A stretch of DNA of 64,000 bases from Cyclobacteriaceae bacterium (GTDB lineage: Bacteria > Bacteroidota > Bacteroidia > Cytophagales > Cyclobacteriaceae). The position numbers and the translations under genes were made by a program. The notes beneath the pieces are model-generated. The model made no database searches, was not told where the DNA came from, and worked only from the letters and a program-made list of their open reading frames with translations. Of the stretch, positions 26,574-34,902 are shown piece by piece. The stretch spans positions 1 through 64,000 of the forward strand of contig JAGQYM010000013.1 in NCBI GenBank assembly GCA_020436085.1, read 5' to 3'. The number at the start of each line of letters is the position of its first letter. Within the stretch, counting starts at the first letter, position 1.

Positions 26574-26634
26574 TAGTCGATAGTTAATTGTCCATAGTCT
26601 TGGATACTTACTATGGACTGAATACTATCGACTA
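26574..26634. repeat. Intergenic stem-loop built of TAGTC/GACTA units
   Basis: TAGTCGATAGT (26574-26584) pairs with ACTATCGACTA (26624-26634), and GTCCATAGT (26590-26598) with ACTATGGAC (26610-26618), leaving a 5x5 internal loop and an 11-nt apex. It sits between the acylase stop (26639) and the aminotransferase start. No T-tract follows on the minus strand, so a simple terminator is not supported; an mRNA-stability hairpin or REP-like element is possible. Confidence 0.6.
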
Positions 26635-26638
26635 TAGA

Positions 26639-28804
26639 CTATTTTCTCGGATTATAGATTCTTTCTGCATGCTTCTCAATGTCCTCTCGATAAAATAGTA
26701 CATCCTTAAATTGACCCTTGCTGTACATCTCACCCTGATCATTGAAGTGCGGAGACTTTGGATCTCCATTGTTACCACCAGCCAGGCTTGACTTGGCTTT
26801 AATCTTTTCTCCGAATTCAACTGCTGCCACAAAACTGTTTCCGCTGGTGCCGTACCACTTCACAGTTTCCGGATAGGTTCGACTGCCATAAGATGCGAGT
26901 GAACCCCAAAGTGACGATGCGAATCCAACCGGGTAACTCGGCTGAGTGTCGTCAAACGTTGGAGTAATTTCACCTGTCAAACGCTGATATCTGTTGATCT
27001 GCCCCCATCCTGTTTTCCAATTGGCAAAATCACCTTGAAGAATACTAACCGCATTCTCCAACGCTTTTACTTTCTGATTGGCTGACGTCTTGTTAATCAA
27101 ATAGTCCATCGCACCGATGGGATCATATCTTGGAGGTAACTCATCCGCCACCATCTTGCGAAGCTCCTGTGCCCAGTAGATGGCTAATGTTGTGGCAACC
27201 GACTCTTCGCCAAAGCGATAATCCCAACCTCTAAGAAGTTCAACCGGTTCTTTCAAATCTTTATTTACTGGTCTTGCTTTCTGATAGGCCGATAGCAGCG
27301 AAGGAATAAGTTTCTCGAAAGCGGGAAGGTACGAGTCGTAACCTGTAGCGATAAGTTTCTCTATTGTGAAGTTGCTTGAATCTTTCAACACACGAATAGC
27401 ATGAATGCCTCTGAAGTTTTCATAGTCCGGAGCCATGTAGGCAGGATAGTCTTCTTTCTTTGGGCTTGCCTCTCCCGAAACAGTAAATGGGGTTGAGTTA
27501 CAATTTTGTATCCAGCCTGTAGTTGGGTTCAATACATTGATCGTTTCGCTAACCGGATGAAGTCCCTTCCAATCAGTGGCAGGGTTGCTACCGTCAACCG
27601 GATTATTCCAATCAAAACTTGGATCCCTTACAGGAATGAAATTGCCGTGAAAATAGGCGATGTTGCCATCGGCATCGGCATACACAGTATTGTTAGACGA
27701 ATTAGTTGTTAGCGCCATGGTATTGTTAAACTCTTCATAAGATTTGGCTTTAGTTCTTGTGAAGGACTGCGTCAGCGCTTTCAACGGCTCATTCATCAAG
27801 CTTATACTAATCCACTTACCATCTTTCTCTGCAATCACAGGGCCATGATGTGTTTTGTAAACGGTGAAATCTTTTGTTGTTGTAGTCGTCCCATTCTTAT
27901 ACGCAAGTGTAATGGTCTCACTTTCCACTGGACGCAATGCATCGCCATACTTGTACATCATCTTACCATCATCGTCAACAACCGTCTCCATGTACTCGTC
28001 AATAGCATCCGCTCGACTAGAGGTGTGCATCCAACCGCAGCGTTCATTGAAGCCTTGATAAACGAAGAACTGTCCCCAGGTAACTGCACCATACGCATTC
28101 AATCCCTCTTCACTAACGACATGTACTTCAGGGCGAAAGTAAAATGAAGTGTGTGGATTAATATAAAATAACGCCTTGCCGCTAGCGCTTTTAGAAGGGG
28201 CAAGTGCAAAGCCATTGCTCCCCGTTGGCTCCTTTTCCCAGCCATCGCCATCCCATTCTTCGGTGACCACGGCCATCGGATTTTCTTTATCATAAAATGC
28301 CGCGAGGTCTTTCAATGAAATGGATTCAATATCCCCACCGATACTTCCCTCACTAAACATCAAGGGCATCCAGGGTCGGAAGTGGGTGATCAACTTCGGT
28401 TTAGTTTCGGGATAGTCAGCCAAGTATTGGTTTGCACCCTCAGCAAATGCATCCAGAAGATTCTTCATCCAATCAGGACTCTCATTATAAATAGTGACTG
28501 CTTTGGTGGTGTCAATGAATAGGTGCATTCGCAAATCACTCATCAGGCTAGCCTCGCCTTCCACCTCGGCCATGCGGCCCATAGCATTGATGTAGTTGAC
28601 CTCTACCCTGTTAAAATCGTCTTCGCACTGTGCATAGATCAATCCGTAAACAGCATCTGCATCTGTCTTGCCAAACACATGAGGAACACCCCAATTGTCG
28701 CGAATAATGGTCACTCTGTCACCCTGGCCCTGTGACTCGTCTAATGGTTTTTGATTGCATTGAGCAAGAACAACAAGGAGAGCAAGGAGGTATACTAATC
28801 TCAT
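26639..28804 (-). CDS. Penicillin acylase family protein, lipoprotein (Ntn hydrolase)
   Basis: 721 residues from the ATG at 28804 (MRLVYLLALL); the open frame continues upstream but adds no signal. The lipoprotein Cys is in VVLAQC (Cys16). Family landmarks: VTIIRDNWGVPHVFGKTDADAVYGLIYAQ near the N-terminus; the autocatalytic junction TGSNGFALAPS, where Ser196 would become the N-terminal nucleophile of the beta chain; HGPV and NWNNPV-type segments later. Such enzymes hydrolyse amide bonds of acylated compounds (beta-lactams, acyl-homoserine lactones, peptides). The closest functional types in this group are PvdQ-like and aculeacin-like acylases; the substrate here is unknown. It is divergent from the cyclophilin gene. 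Confidence 0.92.
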   Translation of the reverse strand: MRLVYLLALLVVLAQCNQKPLDESQGQGDRVTIIRDNWGVPHVFGKTDADAVYGLIYAQCEDDFNRVEVNYINAMGRMAEVEGEASLMSDLRMHLFIDTTKAVTIYNESPDWMKNLLDAFAEGANQYLADYPETKPKLITHFRPWMPLMFSEGSIGGDIESISLKDLAAFYDKENPMAVVTEEWDGDGWEKEPTGSNGFALAPSKSASGKALFYINPHTSFYFRPEVHVVSEEGLNAYGAVTWGQFFVYQGFNERCGWMHTSSRADAIDEYMETVVDDDGKMMYKYGDALRPVESETITLAYKNGTTTTTKDFTVYKTHHGPVIAEKDGKWISISLMNEPLKALTQSFTRTKAKSYEEFNNTMALTTNSSNNTVYADADGNIAYFHGNFIPVRDPSFDWNNPVDGSNPATDWKGLHPVSETINVLNPTTGWIQNCNSTPFTVSGEASPKKEDYPAYMAPDYENFRGIHAIRVLKDSSNFTIEKLIATGYDSYLPAFEKLIPSLLSAYQKARPVNKDLKEPVELLRGWDYRFGEESVATTLAIYWAQELRKMVADELPPRYDPIGAMDYLINKTSANQKVKALENAVSILQGDFANWKTGWGQINRYQRLTGEITPTFDDTQPSYPVGFASSLWGSLASYGSRTYPETVKWYGTSGNSFVAAVEFGEKIKAKSSLAGGNNGDPKSPHFNDQGEMYSKGQFKDVLFYREDIEKHAERIYNPRK

Positions 28805-28898
28805 GGCCAGAAATGGATGTGTGGTCTGCAATTTAGAGTTTATTGAATAGCGTCCAATGGTTTTGGTGCGGGTGGTTGAATGAACCAGGTATCGAGAT

Positions 28899-28929
28899 TT
28901 TGTCACTTAGTTCATTTATCTCAAATTTG
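28899..28929 (+). promoter_or_regulatory. Candidate promoter of the cyclophilin-cyclase pair
   Basis: TTTG at 28899-28902 and, after 19 nt, CAAATTTG (28922-28929), one mismatch from TAnnTTTG. The ATG at 28965 lies 35 nt downstream. Reasonable position, imperfect box. Confidence 0.35.
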
Positions 28930-28964
28930 TGCTTTAATTATTCATCTTACTATTTATACAATCA

Positions 28965-29405
28965 ATGAAAACAGCAGAAATCCATACCAACAAGGGAGTA
29001 ATGAAAGTAAAGTTTTTCGAGAAGGACGCTCCCAAAACTGTAGAGAACTTTGTGACCCTTGCTGAAAAAGGATTTTATGATGGCCTTACTTTTCACCGCG
29101 TGATACCCAACTTCGTAATTCAGGGTGGGTGCCCCAACGGTATCGGAAATGGTGGCCCAGGTTACACCATCGATTGTGAACTAACCGGTGATAATCAATA
29201 CCATGACAAAGGAGTAATGTCAATGGCACATGCCGGACGAAACACTGGCGGGTCTCAATTCTTTATCTGCCACAATCGCGAAAACACTAAACATCTGGAC
29301 AGAAACCACACCGTATTTGGTAAAGTATACGAAGGTCTTGATGTAGTTGACAAAATTCGTCAGGATGACGTGATGGAGAAAGTGATCATTCTAGATGAAG
29401 AATAA
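28965..29405 (+). CDS. Peptidylprolyl isomerase, cyclophilin type
   Basis: 146 residues, a single-domain cyclophilin without signal peptide, hence cytosolic. Landmarks: [29 protein letters not shown] carries the catalytic Arg and Phe, [16 protein letters not shown] the Gln/Phe pair, and [18 protein letters not shown] the end of the fold. It catalyses cis-trans isomerisation of peptidyl-proline bonds during folding. The stop codon is directly followed by the ATG of the cyclase gene, so the two are translationally linked. It is divergent from the acylase. Confidence 0.96.
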   Translation: MKTAEIHTNKGVMKVKFFEKDAPKTVENFVTLAEKGFYDGLTFHRVIPNFVIQGGCPNGIGNGGPGYTIDCELTGDNQYHDKGVMSMAHAGRNTGGSQFFICHNRENTKHLDRNHTVFGKVYEGLDVVDKIRQDDVMEKVIILDEE

Positions 29406-30200
29406 ATGAGACAATTTTCTATCATACTGACTACGCTGGCATTAGTCACAAGCTGTGCGCCTAAAGAAAAAGAGGGCGATCGGTTTGAAGAATTGTTTCA
29501 TGGCGAATTAAAGATTGTTGATCTCACGCATCCCCTCAGCGAGACCAGCCCCTACTGGCCCGATCCTAATGGCTACGCATTCGACTATGATACACTGATA
29601 AAGCAACCGAGTGGTGCGCCAGGTATGGGAAGATATAAAGTATCGGAACACTTGGGCACGCACATGGACGCACCAATTCATTTTGCTGATGGCAAATCGT
29701 CAATAGACGACATAGCGCCCAATGAAATGTTTGGCCCGGCTGTGGTAATTGATGTCTCATCAAAGTGCGCAGCAGATGCTGACTATGTGCTTGTAAAGCA
29801 AGACATCCTTGATTGGGAGGCGGAACACGGACCGATTCCAGAACGTGCCATCGTGCTAATGAATTCAGGTTGGGGCAACAAATGGGAAGATGCTGCAGCC
29901 TATAAAAACGAAGATGAAAAAGGCCAAATGCACTTTCCTGGATTCTCTGCCGAAGCCGCTGAATTGCTTATCAAGGAACGCAACATTCTCGGCATTGGAA
30001 TCGATAATTTCAGTGTAGACCGGGCCATCGCCACCGACTTTCCAGTTCACCTCATCGTGAACGGAGCTGGGAAATTTCATTTGGAAAATGTAGCCAACCT
30101 TGACCAACTTCCTCCGACTGGTGCATACCTGATTAATGCGCCCATCAAGATCGAAGGAGGCTCAGGTGGTCAGGTAAGGATATTTGCGGTGGTGCCTTAG
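29406..30200 (+). CDS. Cyclase family protein (kynurenine formamidase-like), lipoprotein
   Basis: 264 residues. Lipoprotein signal ends at Cys17 (LALVTSC). The mature domain has the metal-binding signature of the cyclase/kynurenine-formamidase family, SEHLGTHMDAPIHFADG (HxGTHxDxPxHF), preceded by IVDLTHPLSETSPYWP. Relatives hydrolyse formyl- or other amides with a divalent metal; lipoprotein versions in Bacteroidota have no assigned substrate. It begins on the base after the cyclophilin stop codon and converges on the DUF1059 gene. An envelope location rules out a simple tryptophan-catabolism role in the cytosol. Confidence 0.9.
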   Translation: MRQFSIILTTLALVTSCAPKEKEGDRFEELFHGELKIVDLTHPLSETSPYWPDPNGYAFDYDTLIKQPSGAPGMGRYKVSEHLGTHMDAPIHFADGKSSIDDIAPNEMFGPAVVIDVSSKCAADADYVLVKQDILDWEAEHGPIPERAIVLMNSGWGNKWEDAAAYKNEDEKGQMHFPGFSAEAAELLIKERNILGIGIDNFSVDRAIATDFPVHLIVNGAGKFHLENVANLDQLPPTGAYLINAPIKIEGGSGGQVRIFAVVP

Positions 30201-30211
30201 GCAACGTACTC

Positions 30212-30388
30212 CTATTCTTCTTTGATCACCGATTTGATTTTCTTCACCATTTCAGGCGTCACCTCCCTTACACCATGGGACGTCTTTGCATGTTCTGTCG
30301 CTTTTGCAAGAGCTTCTTCCTCCGTCTTGGCTTTAATAACACCATCGCAATCAAAGCCGACATCTCTGCAACGAATTACTTTTTCCAT
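30212..30388 (-). CDS. DUF1059 family small protein
   Basis: 58 residues, read directly from the minus strand: begins MEKVIRCRDVGFDCDGVIKA and ends with KTSHGV, TPEMVKKIKSVIKEE. The Cys-containing start (RCRDVGFDCDGV), the middle AxTEEEALAKATEHAK and the H-x-V segment match the DUF1059 family of about 55-60 residue soluble proteins with no known biochemical role. Full length for the family. It lies 29 nt downstream of the DsrE-like gene on the same strand and closes the DinB-DsrE-DUF1059 operon. Confidence 0.88.
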   Translation of the reverse strand: MEKVIRCRDVGFDCDGVIKAKTEEEALAKATEHAKTSHGVREVTPEMVKKIKSVIKEE

Positions 30389-30417
30389 TTTTTTGATCTT
30401 TAGAGTTGAACATTTGA

Positions 30418-30849
30418 CTAATACACAAGCACCTTGTCACTTTCCAATGTAAGGCGCACCAAAACACTCGGCATGGCAAACTCGGCCGGCTTTCCCTTGA
30501 TGTCTTCGTCTGTCACTCCTCTTCCCATACTGGACATTCCTGACAGATAGAATTTACCACCTCCCTTTACGATCGCATCATAGTGTTCGCGCAATTTTCC
30601 GGTACCAAGCCCTGTCAGGTTATCCAAGACCTGGTCTTTAATCAGAGGAACACCATCTCCGGCTAAAAAAAGAGAAACAATATGTCCTTCTTCTATTGCC
30701 GTGCGTGCCACAAGAAACGCTAAGGCCGCCACAGTCGGATTCTCTGCCCCCTGTGTTACGTGAATCAACAACTTCGATGGAGTTTGTTGACCAAAGGTTG
30801 GACTGGTAGCCACAACCAACATGCAAAAGCAAAACAATATGTATTTCAT
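30418..30849 (-). CDS. DsrE/DsrF-like family protein, exported
   Basis: 143 residues. A signal peptide (residues 1-20, ending TFGQ) precedes one DsrE-like domain: SKLLIHVTQGAENPTVAALAFLVARTAIEEGHIVSLFLAGDGV, then LREHYDAIVKGGGKFYLSG. The positions used by sulfurtransferase members for the active Cys are not occupied by Cys here; after the signal there is none in the loop (SGMSSMGRG). So it is likely a non-catalytic or differently acting periplasmic member. It lies 22 nt downstream of the DinB gene and 29 nt upstream of DUF1059. Confidence 0.85.
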   Translation of the reverse strand: MKYILFCFCMLVVATSPTFGQQTPSKLLIHVTQGAENPTVAALAFLVARTAIEEGHIVSLFLAGDGVPLIKDQVLDNLTGLGTGKLREHYDAIVKGGGKFYLSGMSSMGRGVTDEDIKGKPAEFAMPSVLVRLTLESDKVLVY

Positions 30850-30871
30850 AAGCTATGATTTAAATTTTTAT

Positions 30872-31417
30872 TCAAGTCGGAAAATCCGAATGTCGACTAA
30901 TACCATCAATTTGATTGCGATGGCGATCAAGATGAAAGCGTAGGAATTCCATCCGCTGAAAAACGTCCAATGGACCTGAGATGGGATGCGGATGAATAAC
31001 TGACTCGGGGTCAATCCCCTTAAGGACAACTTCTAACTCTTCCAGTAGCAGTTGGCAATTGTTCAGAGAAACAAGCCAAAAGGCAAGTGCTCCACCCCAT
31101 CGTGGCGCTGCTATTTCTGGTGCAACTTCTTTGGGCTGCCAGGTTCTAGAAACGATCTCCTCGATAGGCAAACCCTTGTGAATTAGCGTGCCCTTCCAAT
31201 GAGATCGCCCTGCCTTTATCGCTTCAACAGTTTTCCAAATTCCGCAAATACCACCCATCTCCGCCCACACCAAATGCTCCACATTTTCAACAATAGACCA
31301 TTTATCCACCTCTGACTTAAATTGAGCCTGTTGCTCAGAAAATCTCCCAGCAGACTGTACTACCAGATTGCGTGCTCTGGAAACCTCTTTAATTAATTCT
31401 GATAACTGTTTTGACAT
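30872..31417 (-). CDS. DinB family protein
   Basis: 181 residues from the ATG at 31417 (MSKQLSEL); a TTG four codons upstream is less likely. A DinB/YfiT-like four-helix bundle: VDKWSIVENVEHLVWAE carries the first metal-binding His, and the C-terminal FLRFHLDRHRNQIDGI provides the HxxxH pair. These proteins are metal-dependent, often thiol-conjugate-transferring enzymes; no substrate is evident. First gene of a tight operon with a DsrE-like and a DUF1059 gene, downstream (81 nt) of a Crp/Fnr regulator on the same strand. Confidence 0.88.
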   Translation of the reverse strand: MSKQLSELIKEVSRARNLVVQSAGRFSEQQAQFKSEVDKWSIVENVEHLVWAEMGGICGIWKTVEAIKAGRSHWKGTLIHKGLPIEEIVSRTWQPKEVAPEIAAPRWGGALAFWLVSLNNCQLLLEELEVVLKGIDPESVIHPHPISGPLDVFQRMEFLRFHLDRHRNQIDGISRHSDFPT

Positions 31418-31498
31418 CTGCTCCCACAATTGACACGGTCAATTATAGCAGAGTCACTTTTGGAATGTGTGTATCAAAAGATACACAAGGTGAAAAAA

Positions 31499-32131
31499 TC
31501 AGGTCAGCTCAATATATCCGCGATGAAGCGTAAGCACTTTGTCCAGCTCCATTTCCTTAAGTATCCTTGAGACTACCACCCTTGTGGTGCCAAGCTCATT
31601 GGCCAACGTCTGATGTGAGATGGCTACTTGTTTTGAACTATTCTCTGTCACCTTACTGGCCAGGTAATCTTTTATTCTGGCTTGAATAGGTTTAAATGCA
31701 ACGTCTCCAAACGCCTGCAGAAGATCGTCATATCTCGCCTTGAATGTCTGTATGATAAACCTATTCCATGAAGGATATCGCAATTGCCACTCGGCTATCA
31801 CGAAAGCTGGCAATACGAGCAATTCAGTTGGCTCCATTGCAATACCGTTGGCTTTACTGTTGTAGTCAAAATAGGCAGATGAAAGCGACATCATGCAAGT
31901 CTCACCTTTTGCTACATAGTATAGCAGAATCTCGCGATCATCTTTTTCTTGAAATACCCTTATCCGTCCTTTTATTACAATCGGTAGAAAATTCAAGTAC
32001 TGACCTTCCTTTATGAGAACGTCACCTTTTTTGGCTTGAGCCAAAGAGCCGTGTTCGAGTATGCCAGTCTGAAGTCCTGGCTCAGTAAACGAACTAAGAA
32101 CTTTGAATATGTCCTTGGAAGGTTTCACCAT
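31499..32131 (-). CDS. Crp/Fnr family transcriptional regulator
   Basis: 210 residues. A cyclic-nucleotide-binding-type beta-roll (KKGDVLIKEGQYLNFLPIVIKGRIRVF ... GETCMMSLSSAYF) and a C-terminal winged helix (QVAISHQTLANELGTTRVVVSRILKEMEL, then the wing VLTLHRGYIEL). It is complete at the C-terminus, unlike the shorter Crp/Fnr protein at 4825. The sequence CMMSL is common in the Bacteroidota branch near oxygen- or nitrosative-stress regulators, but there is no Fe-S Cys cluster. It is followed on the same strand by the DinB-DsrE-DUF1059 operon, which it may control. Confidence 0.92.
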   Translation of the reverse strand: MVKPSKDIFKVLSSFTEPGLQTGILEHGSLAQAKKGDVLIKEGQYLNFLPIVIKGRIRVFQEKDDREILLYYVAKGETCMMSLSSAYFDYNSKANGIAMEPTELLVLPAFVIAEWQLRYPSWNRFIIQTFKARYDDLLQAFGDVAFKPIQARIKDYLASKVTENSSKQVAISHQTLANELGTTRVVVSRILKEMELDKVLTLHRGYIELT

Positions 32132-32267
32132 TCAGAAACGGAACGATAGGCTCCGATTACCTAAAGTAGTAATCTTCCCGATTTGAATTAGGGTTTGGGT
32201 ATTATATTTTTCTTAAATGAAATGGAGAAACCACAAATGCTAGCGAATTGCCTAACCGCAATCTCTA

Positions 32268-33767
32268 TCAGATCATTCCGAGAACTTTCCCCGTCCTCTT
32301 CCTGGAAGCCTCCAAAGCCGCTCCATCCTTGTGCAAATCCTTACCGTAGGAAGGAACCATCTCTTGAAGCTTGGCCTGCCAATGGTCAGACTTGCTTTGC
32401 TTGATAAAGCACTTTCCAAGCAGATCTAACATCACAGCAGCCGCAGTAGATGCTCCGGGAGACGCGCCAAGCAAAGCAGCCACAGTGCCATCCTGCGACA
32501 CCACCACCTCGGTACCAAATTCGAGCACACCCCTCTTCGCCTTATCCTTCTTGATTACCTGCACCCGTTGTCCCGCTACCAGCAATTCCCAATCATCCTG
32601 TTTAGTGAAAGGCACATACTCGCGCAAAGCAGCATGACGATCCTCAGGCGTCTGACGAACCTGCTCTATCAAATATTTAGTTAATGGAATATTCTTAATA
32701 CCCGCAAAGATCATCGGAATCGCATTGTCTAGCTTGATCGACTTGGGCAAATCCATCAGCGATCCGTTCTTAAGAAACTTTGTCGAGAATCCAGCAAACG
32801 GTCCGAACAAAAGCTCCTTGCTCCCATTGATCCAACGTGAATCAATATGCGGAACAGACATCGGTGGCGCACCCACAGAAGCTTTTCCATAGACCTTCGC
32901 ATTGTGCTTATTAATGAGCTCGTTATTGTTGCATTTCAGCCACATGCCGCTCACCGGAAAACCACCGTAGCCTTTTCTCTCATTAATCTCAGCTCGCTTT
33001 AGCAAATGCAATGTTGCTCCTCCTGCGCCTATAAAGACGAACTTTGCGTTGCATTGATCTTTGATTTCATTCAGCTCACTGCGCACAAACACGTCCCAAC
33101 CTCCTTTTCCGTCTGGGTCGAGATCAAGGCATTCCATATTGTAGTGGATCGTTACCCCATCCATCGTCTCCAGCTTGCTGATCATGCTTCTGGTTAATGC
33201 ACCGAAGTTGACGTCAGTGCCGATACTCATGTGTGTACCCGAAACTTTTTGAAGACTGCTTCTACCGCGCATTACCAGCGGTGCCCATTCCATCATCTCG
33301 TCACGATCTTCAGAGTACACCATGTCGCTGAAGAGTGGACTTTCCTTCATTAACTCATATCGCTTCTTAAGGTAGTCGACATTATCTTCTCCCCAAACCA
33401 CGCTCAGGTGTGGAACTCTTGTGATGAATTGTGTTGGATCTTTAATTATACCGTTGTCAACCAGATAAGACCAAAACTCACGGGACACTTCAAAGGATTG
33501 TGCAATCTTCAAAGCCTTCGTGATATTGATTGATCCGTCTTCCTTTTGAGGAGTGTAATTGAGTTCGCAAAAAGCCGAGTGACCAGTGCCTGCGTTATTC
33601 CATGCATCCGAACTCTCCATGCCTGCTTCGTCCAGCCGTTCGAAAATCTGAATGGTGATACCAGGATCAAGCTCTTTAAGTAGCATACCCAGGGTGGCAC
33701 TCATTATGCCAGCCCCCATCAGCACCACATCCGTTTTCTTTTCGAGGGGCTTGATCGTCTTGGTCAT
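32268..33767 (-). CDS. mqo: Malate:quinone oxidoreductase
   Basis: 499 residues, full length. FAD-dependent peripheral membrane enzyme that oxidises L-malate to oxaloacetate and passes electrons to quinone, replacing or bypassing NAD malate dehydrogenase in the TCA cycle. The N-terminal Rossmann motif is VVLMGAGIMSATLGMLL; family segments are NNAGTGHSAFCELNYTPQ, SRWINGSKELLFGPFAGFSTKFL and SPGASTAAAVMLDLL. It is transcribed alone; its stop is 136 nt from the Crp/Fnr start. No terminator is evident. Confidence 0.97.
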   Translation of the reverse strand: MTKTIKPLEKKTDVVLMGAGIMSATLGMLLKELDPGITIQIFERLDEAGMESSDAWNNAGTGHSAFCELNYTPQKEDGSINITKALKIAQSFEVSREFWSYLVDNGIIKDPTQFITRVPHLSVVWGEDNVDYLKKRYELMKESPLFSDMVYSEDRDEMMEWAPLVMRGRSSLQKVSGTHMSIGTDVNFGALTRSMISKLETMDGVTIHYNMECLDLDPDGKGGWDVFVRSELNEIKDQCNAKFVFIGAGGATLHLLKRAEINERKGYGGFPVSGMWLKCNNNELINKHNAKVYGKASVGAPPMSVPHIDSRWINGSKELLFGPFAGFSTKFLKNGSLMDLPKSIKLDNAIPMIFAGIKNIPLTKYLIEQVRQTPEDRHAALREYVPFTKQDDWELLVAGQRVQVIKKDKAKRGVLEFGTEVVVSQDGTVAALLGASPGASTAAAVMLDLLGKCFIKQSKSDHWQAKLQEMVPSYGKDLHKDGAALEASRKRTGKVLGMI

Positions 33768-33855
33768 GGCCTGGTTTCCGGTTTAAAAAGCTCACAAATT
33801 ACAGCATCGGGTGGCACCTTGCAAGTAATTCAAGAGTTTGGAAATGGGGTCAAAA

Positions 33856-33869
33856 AGGTTCAAAAACCT
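33856..33869 (-). terminator. Weak terminator of the aguB-aguA operon
   Basis: A small hairpin AGGTT-CAAA-AACCT overlaps the aguA stop codon and is followed on the minus strand by TTTTT (33855-33851). The stem is only 5 bp, so efficiency is doubtful. Confidence 0.35.
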
Positions 33870-34902
33870 ATTTTGGAATCTGCTGACTAAGGCAGTGAAG
33901 CGTACCAAAACCCCAGATGAGGTCAATCGAGTTGATGCCTATTACCTTCCTTGTGGGGAAACATTGTGCGATGGTATCCATGGCAATTCGGTCCGCTTCA
34001 TCATTGAATGTTGGAACCAAAACACAATTGTTTATGATCAGGAAATTGGCGTAACTGGCAGGTAACGACAGCCCTTCAAAAATGATTTTACCTGGCATCG
34101 GCAGTTCTACAACATTCAGTTGCTTTCCTCCATGTATTCGTGCCTTCTTTAGTCTCTTTAGATTATCCTGAAGTGGTTTATAGTTTTTACTCTTTTTGTC
34201 ACTCTCAACAACGGTCAATACTGTGTCTTCATTGGTAAACCGGCAAAGGTCATCAATATGTCCGTGGGTGTCATCCCCAGCAATTCCATCTCCTACCCAA
34301 ATAGTTTTCTCCACTCCAAAGTATTCATAGAATACAGCCTCATAGTCCTCCTTACGAAATCCCTTATTGCGAACCTGTATCGTTGGATGAAGCATACATT
34401 CTTCGGACGTAATCATCGTCCCCTTTCCGTTCACCTCAAGCGCTCCTCCTTCCATCACCACCGGCTTGCCTTTATACATCGCCTGAGTGACTGGAATGTT
34501 GAGATGCTTTGCCACAACATCGGGTATCTTATTGTCAAGCTGGTAGTTGTTGTATTTCGCCCAAGCGTTAAAGTTGAAGTTAATGGCCTCTCTCTTGTTC
34601 CCGCTCTTCACGATGATCGGTCCAGAGTCCCGCATCCAGCTGCGGTTCGTTCGCTGGATAATGTACTTTACGTTTTTGAGCTTGACGGTGGCTCTGTCGA
34701 GGTACTCCGCGACAGTCGACTTTAACTTTTCATCTTTCACCACGAGGATGACTTCCTCTTGTTCGGCTACTTTTTTGATGAACTCTACGAACGCCCATTG
34801 TACAGGATTCAGTTTGCCGGGCCAGTCGTTACCATTGTGAGGAAAGCAGAGAAGCACACCTTGCTGTGTTTCCCACTCTGCTGGGAATCTACGTGACGCC
34901 AT
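33868..34902 (-). CDS. aguA: Agmatine deiminase
   Basis: 344 residues. Guanidine-group-modifying (peptidyl-arginine deiminase-like) fold converting agmatine to N-carbamoylputrescine and ammonia in the cytosol. Landmarks: TNRSWMRDSGPI with the substrate-binding Asp, GKGTMITSEECML, the catalytic GDDTHGHIDDLCRF, and the C-terminal nucleophile Cys337 in GTLHCLSQQIPK. The start codon abuts the stop of aguB (TAA then ATG), so the pair is co-transcribed and encodes consecutive steps to putrescine. No agmatine-making arginine decarboxylase is in the window. Confidence 0.95.
   Translation of the reverse strand: MASRRFPAEWETQQGVLLCFPHNGNDWPGKLNPVQWAFVEFIKKVAEQEEVILVVKDEKLKSTVAEYLDRATVKLKNVKYIIQRTNRSWMRDSGPIIVKSGNKREAINFNFNAWAKYNNYQLDNKIPDVVAKHLNIPVTQAMYKGKPVVMEGGALEVNGKGTMITSEECMLHPTIQVRNKGFRKEDYEAVFYEYFGVEKTIWVGDGIAGDDTHGHIDDLCRFTNEDTVLTVVESDKKSKNYKPLQDNLKRLKKARIHGGKQLNVVELPMPGKIIFEGLSLPASYANFLIINNCVLVPTFNDEADRIAMDTIAQCFPTRKVIGINSIDLIWGFGTLHCLSQQIPK

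Noticed and set aside
26574..26634. Intrinsic terminator of the acylase gene
   Set aside because: The hairpin is AT-rich with an internal loop and no T-tract follows on the minus strand, so it was listed as a repeat instead.
28805..28906. N-terminal extension of the acylase up to 28906
   Set aside because: The added residues are non-hydrophobic and precede a complete lipoprotein signal that starts at 28804.
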